NCBI GenBank assembly: GCA_008711295.1
Contig: VUYV01000003.1
Span: forward strand, 11,541,881 to 11,605,880
Length of the DNA stretch: 64,000 nt
Source: Anarhynchus alexandrinus
Taxonomy: Eukaryota; Chordata; Aves; Charadriiformes; Charadriidae
Direction of reading: 5' to 3'
A program made the position numbers and the translations under genes. The notes beneath the pieces were generated by a model. That model worked only from the letters and a program-made list of their open reading frames with translations, had not been told where the DNA came from and did not search any database. Below, one piece after another: positions 47,322 to 60,279 of the stretch (its first letter is position 1; each line of letters begins with the position of its first letter).

Positions 47322-50300
47322 ACTATTTTATTTATTTATTACTCATGTTTGTTGCAGGAAATCTTTCTCTAAATACTTTTTTAACACAGAGGGAAGTCTG
47401 CGCAACCTCTCTTATTGTCTCCCCTGTGCTTTTGCGTACTTTCACATACATTCACTTTGTGACTAAATAGTTTTCTTATGTGCAATTATTCAGTCACAGG
47501 TACTTTCACATCCTAGAAAAAAAATTGTACTGTGTGGAGGAGTGCCATTGCTATATATCGTGGCACATGTACCACTATGTATATTTCCAAGCCCTAGCCC
47601 CAAAAAAGGAAGGAAACCAAATGCTTTCATTACATGAAAATGCCGCAAGGTATTATGCCTGTAAAGGTAACACTCATTCTCCTTGTGTATTTGAGGGCCA
47701 GGACACCCACACATTTGGCATGTTGCCACACACAGTTAGGTAAGGTAATGTCACATGCACAGCAGGCTGTTCTTATCCTCCATCTGTTCTAAGTCATGCA
47801 AATTCAAGTTGTGTGTCCCTCAAAAGTCCACTTTTCCAGCACCATCCAGTCTGTAACAAACACAGAGGCAAGGATACCCCAGTGCATGGATTCTTTAATA
47901 CTTGAGCTGTAAATGCAATGGAGTGAGGTGGGCTTGTGGGTTTTTTGGGTTTTTTTGCATTAAGCCTCAATTCACTTACAGCAGAGAGCCAGGCTTTTGG
48001 CTACAGTTTAATCTGTTGCACCTGAAAAGCATGTGTGTGGAGGGTGGTTGTTCAATTTAATATGAGGTCTGCAATTGTCATATTTGAACAATGTTTCAGC
48101 CCATTCATGATTTAGGCAGCCTAGCAGAATGGTCTGTGTTTCTCTGAGCTCATCTAGTTTATGTATGTGCTCTTGAAGTATTTGTTATGTTCCAAGTCTT
48201 TATAACAAATACATACCAGTTACAATAGCTTTTCCTCTGGGACCAAGTTACACGTAAGTGGGGGTAAGGCTTAATATACAGAACAATAGAAAAAAATAGA
48301 CATGGTGTTCTCAACAAAAATACCATTTTCTGTATGTTGTAATAGTTCTTTTTAACCGCCAGAACAGTGGATGTTTCTTAGAGATAAAAATTGATGCATC
48401 ATTGCTATCCTTCCAATGAAAAACAATAGATCAGAGTACACTGAAAGCAACCTCTCTTCTCTCGACGGTCATAGAAGTTGACTGCCAGCTGTTATGTTCA
48501 GTGGTCAACTTCTTTTATAGCGTTGCCATAAAATGACATGTGTGTGTTGTGTGATCATAGCATGCCGCTGTGAAGAGCCACTGTAGCATAAACAGGCAAG
48601 GGAGGTGAATTAAAATTACTATAGGGATCCAAGGCAGATTCTGATTGTATTGGTGTAAACATAGAGTCGCTTAACCTAATCCCAGATTTACAGCACTGTA
48701 ACTGAAATAAAAATGATGCCCCTGTAGCTGCATTTTCTAACTTCTGTGAAATTCTGGTCTGCATCTTGACAGCGGTTAGCATAGTTGCTTCCCTTTATAT
48801 CTTCAATATTTCTTTCAGATTTCTATTGTCTTCCCTTTTTCTTCACTTTCTGTGCAGCTGTCATCATAGCATTTCAACTCCAGTTAGAAGAGCAAGGCAG
48901 ATGTCTCCCAGCAGAGGCTCTGCCAACATCACTCCAATGACAGCTGTGGGAGCAGTGCTGTGATAACAGCATGACCACCAACGTCAACAGAGAATGACCA
49001 CATCACATCTGCAAAGCTTTTCAGCTTCCACTGGCTTAGGGCCTGCAGTCTCAAATCACTTTTATACTTGAGTCTCTCAGCTGGCAGCACTTAATGCTAC
49101 TTAGTCCTCTAGTATATTAGACACATTTAGGTCTATTTTGTTGGTTTGGTTTTGTTTATTTAAAATCTGAATTATCACAATGTATTTTAATCCTGGGGTG
49201 AGAGTGACTTTTAAACATGCCTCTTCCTGAGTTGACCCCTAGGCCTCGCAGTATCTGAAAATCTAATTGAAAGTGCCAAAACATTACTATGAACCGTAAC
49301 TTTCAGCTCTCCGAAATGGAAATTAGCATGACAGTATAAAGAGCTACCTCAACAGTTACTAAAAGAAGACAACCTTTAAAGCTAGCAAATACCAATAGCT
49401 TACAGAAAGTTCCCTGAAAACATGACTTAGCTTATTAGTGTATGTTGCTGGTGTGTTAAAAGCTTGTTTATGTATAGTTTTAAAATGTACCAAGGAAGAT
49501 ATTTCATAGGTGAAAAGAAACACAATTCAAAAAGAATATGCTTGCTATGGAAGCAACCATGTAAGTTCAGTGATATTTCTGCATGCTCCTTTTATATACC
49601 AGGGTCTGTGTAGGGATTTTGTCTGTGATAAAATATTTTGTCACGTGAAGTTCTAACTGAGGAATCAAAGCACCCTCATACATCAGCAAGTTGTACCTTT
49701 GCTTGCACAGCCCATGCAGATGCCTCTATAGTGTTCTTGCACCATTTTATAGGAAAGTAAGGGTACTACCAAGGGCTTCATCCTCCCCACATCTACAGGC
49801 AAAGCCTGCAGATTACTGCAGAGTCTTTATTTATTCATTACACTAAAAGTCAAATGGTCGCTCTGACTTTTCAGCAAGCAGGATTTCGAGCAGGTATATA
49901 ATTACAGTTGCTTATAAAGCAACGAACTTCATGTCCATGGTTGTCCCCACAGCTGCCAGTGCAGCCCAGGAACATCACAATTCTTTTGAGCTGTTAAATT
50001 GAGCAGAAAGCATGTCTCAATCCTTCTCTACAGCTGATAGTTGTGATAACCTTTATCAGCCACCAGACAGACTCAGCTCTAATTTATACTGTGCAAATAG
50101 GAAGCAAACCCATTGTTTCCTCGGAGATATTCCTTACACAGTTTACTACAAAGGCTCTTGGTCCTGAATGGTGAAAAACACTCATTGCTCTGAGTAAGAC
50201 TGTCCCCACTTAATATAGAAGATGACACAAATGCATCTAAACCCAAGCACAGGTTACAAATTACTGGTTGAGTCTTGGCTATGTGGTAATGCCTGTGATT

Positions 50301-51239
50301 GACTACACTAGAATTTGGCAACTAGTATTGTTAACCACACATACCATTTTTACAACAAATGCTGCCATACCTTGAATTATCTGAAGCATTCAGCCCCTTC
50401 CCTGCCTCCAGAAGGTAGTTCCTCCAGCTGTAGAGTTCCCTCACTTTTCTGGGCTATCAGGTGTGTATGATTCAGAAGAGGAGGTGCTGCCTGAGGATTG
50501 CCACAGGTGCCTCTTTCAACATTTTAATATTGCAGGTTGTGGGAAGTTGGAACTTGTGGAACTTGTAGTATCTGATAAAAGACTTTGGTCCCATTTCAGG
50601 AAATCACCCCCGTGCAATGAAGCTCGCTAACATATGCCTAAGCTCTGCATAAGGCAGTGAAAAATATGCCCATTCTTAAAGTTAAGCATTACTTTCCTGA
50701 GAATCTCAACATGTAACTTGATATAGCTGCAGGTGAGAGCTGGTTACTTAGGCTGGTGAAGATAGGTTGTGTCTCTCTGTTGCTGCTCTGTGGCATATAT
50801 AGGATGAGGGTGTCTTTCCCCAAAAAAAAAGAGACATTCTATAGAAGAATATTTGGGGCATTTGGTTTTTTTATATTTAAAGGAGAAAGTCTGATCTCAA
50901 TTGCCCTAAAAAAATTTGTGATTCATTTGTAATGCAAGCAACCAGGCAAGTGAAATGTACTTAATTGAAAGAGGAAATAATTTTAGTCAGCTTCAAATTC
51001 TTTTTGCTTCAAATGCTTATTCAGCTCAAATATTTGTATGAAAAGATGCTCTGGTGAAAATTGAACCCTATGATTAATGGACAAAATCTTCCTATCCACA
51101 CCCATTCATCTAAGCCATCCGAGAAATGTCTCAAAAACATAAAAGATTTGAGATCTCTAAGTACACAGCAAGCAGAAATAAAGTGTTTTTAAAATACAGA
51201 TACTTGTAAAGCTTTTCTTTCGTAACAAAATGAAAAGTA
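47322..51239. other. Unique AT-rich non-coding DNA
   Basis: Nothing recognisable as gene or named transposon. Homopolymer-rich G/T sequence occurs near 47938-47958. Scattered short frames only. Confidence 0.5.
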
Positions 51240-51665
51240 GCTCAAATATATGTTTCCTCTTTTTCCGCTTACCCATCAGCAAATCATATTCTGTTATTAA
51301 AGACCTACTTTGATCTCCCCACTTTCCTGTAAGTGGTATTTTTAGTGTTATCTGAACTTTCTTATTAGGTCCATTTCACTTTCCAGACATTCCAGTTAGA
51401 GGAACATTTTGGACCTCAGACCGTAGACACTGACAGTCCAAAGGCAGAGGACTGCTGGTAGGCTTTCAGGAGCAGCCTTTTTTGATTATTGTACTCAATA
51501 TGGCTGTTATGCGTCCTATAAACGGCTAACGCCAAATATCCAAGAAAGGAATTTGGCCTTCTCTAAATGCAGGATTTTGACTCTCTGTGAGTGCTTTTAT
51601 TTAGGAAAAGGTTGCCATATTTCGAAATAATGTACCTTTAAAATCTATGTTATTTCACAGTTGAG
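51240..51665. promoter_or_regulatory. Strongest candidate conserved non-coding element
   Basis: About 425 bp of complex, repeat-free DNA with no appreciable open frame on either strand. It contains closely spaced factor-site words: TTGATTATTGTACTCAATAT near 51483 (Sox/POU-like), 'ggcctataaacggctaac'-like sequence near 51515 (TATAAACGG), CCATATTTCG near 51615 (CArG-like, CC-A/T6-G with one mismatch), and TTTCCTCTTTTTCCGCTTAC near 51251. The absence of simple repeats and frame decay is what conserved vertebrate enhancers look like. It is a judgement of texture, not a measured conservation. Confidence 0.3.
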
Positions 51666-52479
51666 CACTGTTGTTCTAAAATTATAGCACTCATGAAGAC
51701 CTGAACTACTGTAACTGTAAGTGTAACATATGAGCCATTTGGTTATTTTGGTTCCACTTAACCATATAGGAAGATCCTTATATTAATGTAAAACTGGTTA
51801 TTTCAGCTTATTTTTTATCTGTGAATTTCCCTTCTGCCCTATTTTCTCACTGAGATGATGGGTTCTTTGTATGAGAACCGAGCTGATTGGTGCAAAACCA
51901 AGGACAGTTGAATGATAGTCCTATGCACTGTCCAAATCTATTTCTAATCAAAACAGAGTCAGGGTACAGACTCACTAGATATGTGCTAGCTCATCCTTAA
52001 AATAAAGTATCCATTTTTTAAAAGCCCAATGAAAATAGGCCTGATGAAACTAGAAGTACACTGATTTTCTACAGTGCTTCCAACCTTGTACAATCACCCT
52101 ATTCAAGTTGAAAATGCCTCTTTTTTTATAAAATACAGTACCACACAAATCAAAATTCATAGGATGGGAGATCATTACAAAAGGTGATATACATGTTACT
52201 AAAGCTTAGAAGGAACATCGAAATAATAATAACAACAAGTTAAATCACATGACTGTTACTAAGTCAACGTTCCAAGTGCTAAGCGGGACAACGTATCATT
52301 TTCCTCAAGCTATTTTCTCACCTAGTCACTGAATTGAAAACAGCTACTCAGTCTTTGGCTCCCAGAAATAATCTGACAAAAAATGGATAGCTTTAAAAGA
52401 TAAATTATATTGAAGTCAAACAAAGCAAATTCTCATGTGTACCTGCTAGACATTTATGATCAAATATTGTGTAGATAGT
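51666..52479. other. Unique AT-rich non-coding DNA
   Basis: No feature recognised. Confidence 0.5.
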
Positions 52480-53640
52480 GGATCTCCAGCAACATTTAGG
52501 TGTTTGAATCCCAAAGATAGGCATTCAAAGTCCTCACTTAGATGCTTCTTTGCCTGGAGGCATATAAATTCTCTAAGTCCCCAAGTTCTCATAAGTGATA
52601 TTCGCTAAGTGGCTAAATGAATGAAATGGGAGGGTTGATGCCTGAGCCTTGTATTTCTCAAGGAAGATATTCCATCCCTTAGCTTGCATCCCAAATCCAG
52701 TCCAGAAAACACCCTGAGCACAAACGTATTGGGTTGGACCATACAGAAAACATGGCTGGGGATCTGTCATCACTCTTGCTGCCCTTTTACTCAGCTAAAG
52801 AGTTCGGCTGAGACATGGAAGGCACTGTTTCTTTTGTTCATGCCTCTGTCTTTTGAATAGGTATTTCCCACCTTCCAAGATCATTTTAACTTTAGGCGTA
52901 ATCTGCTTTCCAGAGGGAAGGCATTCAACATCCACTTTTTCTGTGCTTTTCCAGTGCATGTAGAGTAGTAAAATATTTGTGAGAACTGAGAGAGTGCAGG
53001 AAAGGAAGTGAAGGAATATAGAAACTAGTGTGATAATATAGCTCAGTGGTTACCTCTCTCACCTAAGTAAAGAGAGGACTGAATCCCAGTCCCTGTTCTC
53101 ATGATTACTTAATATGGGATACTTAAAATTTCATTGACACAGGCACTGAGGCCTCTTCTCTTGTAGCTGAGTGCCTCAAATGCTAGGCAATAAAGAATTG
53201 CTCTCTCTTTTGCCTAATGAATTTTTAATTATGCTCAGTGAAGTAAAGCAGCTTCAACAAGAGGAATTATGGCTCTTCTTCTGTCCTCAAACTAACTGCC
53301 AAGCTATTGGATAAAACGAGCTTCTGGCTATTCCCTTCTTTGGAATCTGTGAGCCCAACTGTGCATTCAAGGTAGAAAGCACCAAGAGAAAAGAAGTTTC
53401 TTGCCCTAGCCTGAGATTAAGCACTTAAATCCTTCAGAGAGCTTAGTCTCTGTACTCTCGCTAATTTTTATTGAATTTGTTGCTTTCCTGCTCAGAATGC
53501 TCTATGTCTTCGAGCTTTGCAGTGTAGGCATCTAACTCAGGGCTTGTATATGACACCTGAAAGTCAGATACTGGGACACGCAATGTGAGGCTGCCTCTTT
53601 CCCTCAGGGATTATAGCTCATTGTATCCACACTCCTTCAA
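52480..53640. repeat. Cluster of ancient dispersed-repeat relics with a tRNA-like segment
   Basis: TTTAGGTGTTTGAATCCCAA near 52496 and 'gataggcattcaaagtcctcacttagatgc' share wording with the old repeat at 40.3 kb, as does GCAGTGTAGGCATCTAACTC near 53519 with 'gacacctgaaagtcagatactggga' near 53554. At 53040-53105, TAGCTCAGTGGTTACCTCTC followed by 'tgaatcccagtccctg' resembles the A- and B-box regions of tRNA-derived SINE heads. All are heavily diverged and the family is unnamed. Confidence 0.4.
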
Positions 53641-54999
53641 GAAATACCCTTGGAGAATATAGAAGGGTCATAATATATAAGGGTAGTGTTAAATGGGAAA
53701 ATAAAACTGAGAGGAAACAGAACCATAGGACCAATTAATTAGGTTAATTTTCTTGCTTCTATCCCGTAGTGCCTGAAAACCTACCAGATCTTCTCAGTAC
53801 GACAATTTGCTGAGAGGTGTTCACTAGTAAGGCAGCTCGTGCAGAGATGCTCCTATTGCCTTCCAGTCTGTCCAGTGCTTATTAGTCTCCTGTAGTCCCC
53901 AGCTGATGGTCCTTTGAGACCTGCATCCAGCTAACAGACATCCTGCTTTGCTCTAAGCTAGCGTGGGTCTGTTGTACAACTAGCATGCAAATCAGAGACC
54001 CTGCTGCCGATCGTTTGCAACCACAACAGAGAGTGGCTGCCTCAGGCGGCTGGAGCCAACATGAGTGGGCTCATAGAAAGAGACAGATCTTGAGAGTACC
54101 TGTTCCTTTGGCAGAAATGGATTGCTGGGATTTTGAAATCAGACACTGTCTCCTCACAGGGAGGAGCCATGCTGTGGAAAAAGGCATCAGACTCAGGAAA
54201 ACTAAAAACGTCTGTACCTGAGCCTAAACTCTATTCTTCAAATTCTCAGGGACCAAAAGGCAGCTAAGAAGCAGCTTGCCAAAATAAGGCACTTTATTTG
54301 GATGATACCCATCGTGTTTCAGTATTCTCAGATGTCAACTTGACACAGATCTTTCATGATTGGCTGAACTCCAGGTGTGATATTTAGGCAAGGAATATAT
54401 CTTCTGGGAAAGAATTGGTGTGGAGAAACTGCAGCAGATCAAAACACTGACTTTGACTCACAGCACGGGCCCATGAACCATAAACTGGGGATGGGGCAGA
54501 CTTCTAGCCACCTAACTGTTCTGTAGTAGCTGTACTTAAATATGCTTTATCAAGTTTCAGACCTAGTCTGCTGCCATACAATCCAATTTCCATAATTATT
54601 TATCTGTTAAACTCTGTTTGAAAAGGTGTTGACTTGTTTTATTTCTGTTCAAATTACTCAGTACTGCTGATACGAAGGCTACTAGACACAGACACTGAAG
54701 GTGATTTCTGCAGATGTGATTCCATAGAGAAATTCATTTACTCATTGGTTCAAAGCTTTATTTGTAACTCATTGTTCTGAGAAAAGACATTTCCCAGATA
54801 TGAATGGAGTGGTAGGATCTTAGTATAATCAAAATATATTCTATTGTACTCTTACTCTGTCTTTGCTCTTTGCTCTTCACCTTAGTTTAGGGATGGTCTT
54901 TAAAAGGGCAGTTATAAATTGTCAAAATGGAGGGTCTGAGGTTTTTAAATTTTGGTTGCTGATGCTGTACATAGTGTAGGTGGATTGCAGTTAAAGAAC
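53641..54999. other. Unique non-coding DNA
   Basis: No gene or repeat confidently recognised. The frame 53985-54221 has no family resemblance. Confidence 0.5.
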
Positions 55000-55250
55000 T
55001 GGACTTGACTCAGTGGTTCAGGATTCAATCTCTGCCTCTTTCACATTTCTCTGATCCGCAAGTAACTCGCTTTCATGCTGTGACTTCCTCCTCTGTTAAA
55101 ATGGAAATAATGATAGAAAGAAGGAAAGGAAAACTATCCAGCTATGCTGTTATTCTTCAGAATCAGGTTTGCCTTTTACTGTGTGCTTGCACAATTCTTT
55201 GCACAATGGGATCCTGATCGCTACTGTAGTACATAAGTAATAATGATAAG
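55000..55250 (+). mobile_element. Ancient MIR/CORE-SINE-like element
   Basis: The block order matches MIR-type SINEs: 'ctcagtggttcaggattcaatctctgcctctt' (B-box-like GGATTCAATC, degenerate), then 'aagtaactcgctttcatgctgtgacttcctcctctgttaaaatggaaataatgata', corresponding to the core 'cctcatctgtaaaatggggataataata'. A tail near 55190-55250, GCACAATGGGATCCTGATCG followed by 'ctactgtagtacataagtaataatgataa', matches the 3' tail phrase of old amniote SINEs or LINEs ('caatgggatcctgat...ctactgtaatacaaataataa'). Highly diverged, hence very old. Confidence 0.6.
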
Positions 55251-56397
55251 ATGTAGTTTTAATATTTTCTACCATCAGCATGGTTCACTGTAAGATTTAA
55301 AATCTTACTGTTTGTTTTATACTACTTGGATAAAGATCACTGTAATTAGAGAACAGCAAAATTTTCATGCCACTTAATTTATAAGGCTACAAGTACTCAG
55401 CAACAAGTGAGGAATAGATTTGCATTAGTTATTAGTGATAATAATACTGTACTAATACCTTACATTTACATGGCATCTCTCATTCCAAAGTGATTAAAGT
55501 TCCTAAGTGAAACACAAAGCACCCAGCAATGTGGTCATCCATACATTAAGTGAAAAATAGATACTAGAAGAGAATTTTCTGCCAAGAGCATATTCTGAAT
55601 AATGAAAGGAAGGAGTAAGCAGAAGGAAAGTTTGAAATAAACAGAACAGAAGTACTATACATTTCTGGAGGTATTTTGTACTCGTGAAGTGGTACTGCCA
55701 AAAGAGCTTTGGTGAGTTGCTCTAGTTGACTGACCATTAGAAAAAGCTCCATAACTTTCAAGGGGAAGAATACCAATGCTATAAATATAAAATTGTATCT
55801 CCCACTGGATATAATAGCTAGTGATATTGTATCCATACCTCAAAGCATGAGTTGAAACACTAAGTGTACGTAGTAAAGACTGTCTAGAAGAGAGAAGCAT
55901 GACAGAAGAAGCCCAGCATGATGGATATGCCCAAACATGAAAGACAAGGCATCTAATATATGTAATTTGCAAAAAGCACGTCAGAAAAATTGCTGAGAAA
56001 TCACAAACAACAAATTTAACAAAGTTAACACAGGTCTGTTTGAATTAAACATGAATATTTAACTGCTATTGGTGTAGCTGTTATTTCTAAACTTCCAAAA
56101 AAGTAGGTTCATAAGAATAGATCAGTGCTTCACTTCTAAGCTAGTTATGCCACTGTGAGAAATTGGTGTGTGTGTTTTTTAAAGCTACAAATATTTATAC
56201 TTACCAGAACTTTTCATATGTTCAAAATCTGATCTTATTAGCTGACCTAGTATATTTCCTGCATACTTGTTGAGTATTCCCAAGTGAGATCTAAGCGCCT
56301 GAGACATTTAGGATATTGTACTTATCCTCTCTGCTATTAACTATATGCTCTTAATTTCTCTTAAGAAAAACACAGCCTACAAATCAGAGAGTAATCC
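55251..56397. other. Unique AT-rich non-coding DNA
   Basis: No recognisable feature. The minus-strand frame 55655-55972 (105 codons) matches no family. Confidence 0.5.
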
Positions 56398-56820
56398 TTC
56401 CATAGTTCTCACAGCTGGCAAGGCCTCAGCTGGACTACAGTGTCCAGCTCTGGGCATTGCTCTTCAAGAAAGGAGTGGACTAGTCATGACAGTCCAGAGA
56501 ACAGCAGTGAAAACAATTATAAGCCAAACAAACACCTTCAGAGAGCCACGACTGGAAGAACTGTTGTTGTGTACCCTAAAAGAGAGATGACCTTATACCC
56601 TTAGAGAGAAGTGTATACCTTGTTCTCCCAGACCATGGAGAAAAGACTTCATGTGTGACAAGAAATGATGGACTTAAATTGCAGGAAGAAAGAATCAGGT
56701 TAACTGTTGGGAAAAACCTGCTGAAGGTAGGGGTGCTGACGCTCTGGAGTAGGTTTCCCTCAGGAGCTGGTAGAGTTGTTCCCACTGAAGGCTTTAATAC
56801 AGGTTAAACAATCAATCTAT
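56398..56820 (+). mobile_element. Old CR1 LINE fragment
   Basis: The order of CR1 ORF2 C-terminal blocks is kept: 'ctggactacagtgtccagctctgggc', 'agtccagagaacagcag', a diverged 'ctggaagaactg' block, 'cttaaattgcaggaagaaagaatcaggttaactgttgggaaaaacctgctgaaggtaggggtgctg' and 'ctggtagagttgttcccactgaaggctt'. Many substitutions and indels break the frame. The 3' UTR and terminal repeat are not recognisable. Confidence 0.82.
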
Positions 56821-59800
56821 GGAAACGGCAAAAACGCAGTGGTCATTGATGATGGCTGGAACTTGATGACCATACAGCATGCTTCCTAGTCTTTTATTCT
56901 GCTGGCTCTCTGTTGGATTTTTTTTTTTTTTGGTGTGTGTTTCAATTGCCTATTCAAAGTTGTTGAAAGAATCTTCTTCAAACTCTCTGAAATAATTCAT
57001 GTTTGGACAGAGGCCAACTGTGGAAAGTATGTAGGACAAAGTCACACTTTTTTTGTAAAAGACATAAACTAGATAAAGTGGCCACGGACGCTAAAGTATG
57101 ACATTTGGTACTACAAATAACTTAATTAGATGGTCAAAACTGTACCACAGAAATATACAGAATGTTAATATCATTGGATTTCCTACTTAGAAATGTATGA
57201 TGTCACCTCCACGCATGATGAGCATCTCTGGTGTGCAGCAAAGCTGCTGGAGCAGCTTTTTGAAGTTGTAGCATGACAGGCTTTTGGCAACTGCTTGGAA
57301 CAAAGCTGCTCTGATGGTTGTTTGATTAAGCAAATCTGCTGTGGTAAATGTCTGAAGCCAAGCTGTTTCTGCAGCTGTTTGAGCCAGAGCTAGTCCTGCA
57401 GCTTTTGAAGAAAGAAGGCATTTGTAAAGAATGAAGGAGAGAGGTGGAAACAGAAAGGAGGGAAGAGAGAAAGAAGAGATTTTGAAACATTTTAACTACA
57501 TATAGCATTAAAAACAAAAGTATGTTTGTTTTCAAACAGCTTTGTAAAACAAAACTATAATGCCATCTTGGGGTTTTGGTGATTATAAAATGCAGGATTC
57601 CTAAGGCTCCGTATGTTTGTGTAAAGCATATTAAATGATAGGCTTTAAGAATGGCATTAAAACTGCAAAGTCAAGTAATCAAAAGGTAAGAAATGCCAGA
57701 AGTCAGGTTGTATGCAAACTTTACTCATCTTCCCTGTACAAATGCCTTTAGTTACATATCCATGTAGGGTTTTTTCTTCAAGATCCAAACCTCAATCAGC
57801 ACTCAGGAGTGACAGGTAGTTTTAAAATGATATCTGATATTTTGTTTTCTTGTCCTTGTTCAGTATGAGTCCCTCTGCCTTGCTTATTTGACAGTATTAA
57901 AATCTTATCTGACAACAGAATGATTAATCTCCTCTTGATCTTTTCAGTGTTTCTCTTTACTTGTATTCTCTGAGTGCCTCACAAATATGAATATGTTTAC
58001 TTTTATGATACAGCTCTAGCAGTTAAAATGATATTGCTACTCCTGCTTTTTACAGAGATAAGGTTAAAACTATCCTGTAGTTTGAGGTGCTCAGTTCAAG
58101 GTGTGTGATCTTGAGCCTTAATATAGCAATTTATTTATTCAAGTTGTACTTCCTAGTGACTTCTCAAGTGTGCAACACTTCTGTAAGCCAGATCACAGGA
58201 ATTCAGGTGAGGCACCCAGAAAAAGAGGCACTACATATGAAAAGCTTTTAGTGTAGATGACTTGCTAAGAATTACACAGGGATTTTGAGGGAGAAGAAGG
58301 TGTATAATGCCATTGTAAAATAAATTAAACAGATAAGTAAACATGGAATAAAGAAATGTTTGTGGCACCTAACCACAAAGGAGACAAAATACAGTCTCCA
58401 CGATTGTATAGCTTTAGTTTTTCCATTTCCTACTTCTGAACACTTGGTTTGGAGTCTTAAAAATGTTCCATCGTGCTATTCTATGTGTTGGTAAGTTTCT
58501 CTTTTTTGATCCAAACTAGAAAAAAAAAATCTCCCACATGTTCCAGCTGTCATGCCTAAATGTGCATGTTTTATCAATGGGGTAGGAAAACGTAAATGCC
58601 CTACGTAGTCTCCTGACATTTAAGCTAACAGAGTAACTGGAAATTATATTGTTTGTCCACTCTGTGGACCACAAAAAAAAATGATAGAACATTTTGATGG
58701 ACAGTTTCCAACTGATTTTCTGAAAATGGCTGGATTGTTGAAGGCAAGGTTCTTGGGCTCCACTGCACCGTTGAGATTGAATGCACATCAACAGGACACA
58801 GATGCCTGAATTTATTCCTGCAAAGCATAACCACTTCTGGCTCTAACAGTTACTGCCTCAGTCTTATTTTCTTCTTAACCTCAGTCTTCTTTCTAGCTGC
58901 ATTTCCATTTCTCAGCACAGTTTGGTTCCTTCTGCTAGTTCCTTTCCTTTCTAGCTTTTAATCTGTTCTGTCTCTCCTGGCCCCTTTTCCGTCTTCACCA
59001 TAGATTGCTCTGTAGACTGATGTTCAGCACCAATCCCTCACCCAGACGGAGTAGATCCTTCAGTATTTCTCACAATTGCCAACACTTCAGCAACTCTTCT
59101 TAATTTTTTTTCTTTCCTGCTGGCTCTGAATCTCTTCGCCTCCTTTTCCACGTGCAGTTTACTGTGTCCATCACCATAACCGTCCCAGTTCCCTCTTCTT
59201 TCAGTCTGCCTCTGCATTCTGGTATCCTGGTTCCTGTCTGATCCTCATCTCCAAGCAGATCAGCTTTTTGCTAACTCTGCTTTTAAATAGTGCAGCTTCC
59301 TCCTTCTCGCTTCCTGTTTGGAGTAGGTGGGAGAAATAGAGCTTCTGCACTCCGTCTTGGACTGTAGCCCAGTATGACGTAGAGCTGTAGTTGCAAGGAA
59401 AATCCTGCTCAGCCTCAGTCTGGAACATGTTCTATAATTACAGAATCTTTGAGAAATGCAACTGCTGACACCTGAGACTTCTGTACTGAGCATGTGTGAA
59501 CTGCTTTTTTTTTTCCCGAAGGACTAGAACATAGCCAAATTCGACAAATTCTTTTAAGATATGGAGAGCGCTTGAAATAAAGGCAAGTCTGCCAAATTTT
59601 AAGCCCATTCTACAAGTCGTGGTAGCCCTAAAAAATTTCAGCAGAACTTGGTTGGGTTTTTTAATGAAGAAAATGACGTATTTTCCCCTTGCCTTGATCT
59701 CAGAAATGGCTGAGTTATTTATTTCAAAAAAAAAAAAAAATTCAGGCTGAGGCAGATGCTCAGTGTGGAAAATTTCAGCGCAAATAATTAAACTTTGGCA

Positions 59801-60279
59801 AAGTTACAAATAACTGAAAACAGAGTCTCATAATGGGAAATGTTGGACAACCTTGCTGGGCATGTGTTCATCCAGGCCTGCCTATAATACAATGTCCATT
59901 AAAATTTGGAGCAAAAATTCTTTTCATGGTCGTCAGAAAAAAACTCATCTCATGGCTTTGCTGTCATCACAGTGTCAAGTTTCATACCAAAGCTGTTGTA
60001 GGAATGTGCAATGAAGCTACTTTGAAAGCTTTGCTTTCCTTAAAAAGGATGTTATTTTATTTATGACACCATGGTACCATGAAAGGATTCTAAACCCAGA
60101 TGGACTGTAAAAGCTCCAAGAGTTAATGACAAATTTCACATAAGTCAAAGAGTCTATGACTGTAAATTAAAAAAAAAATAATTCTTTTTTGAACTGGATT
60201 AATTTAAGCTAATTATTTTAGGAGAGCTTCTTCAAGGTAGTAATTGTGTGGAAGGTTGGCTTGGCTCACAAGAAAAAGT
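56821..60279. other. Unique AT-rich non-coding DNA
   Basis: Includes T14 at 56918-56931 and A15 at 59726-59740. GACTTGCTAAGAATTACACA near 58259 followed by 'gggattttgag' echoes the right half of MIR-type SINEs but is too short to call. No exon recognised. Confidence 0.5.
59726..59740. repeat. Poly(A) tract, A15
   Basis: Fifteen A residues, no retrocopy body recognised. Confidence 0.95.
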
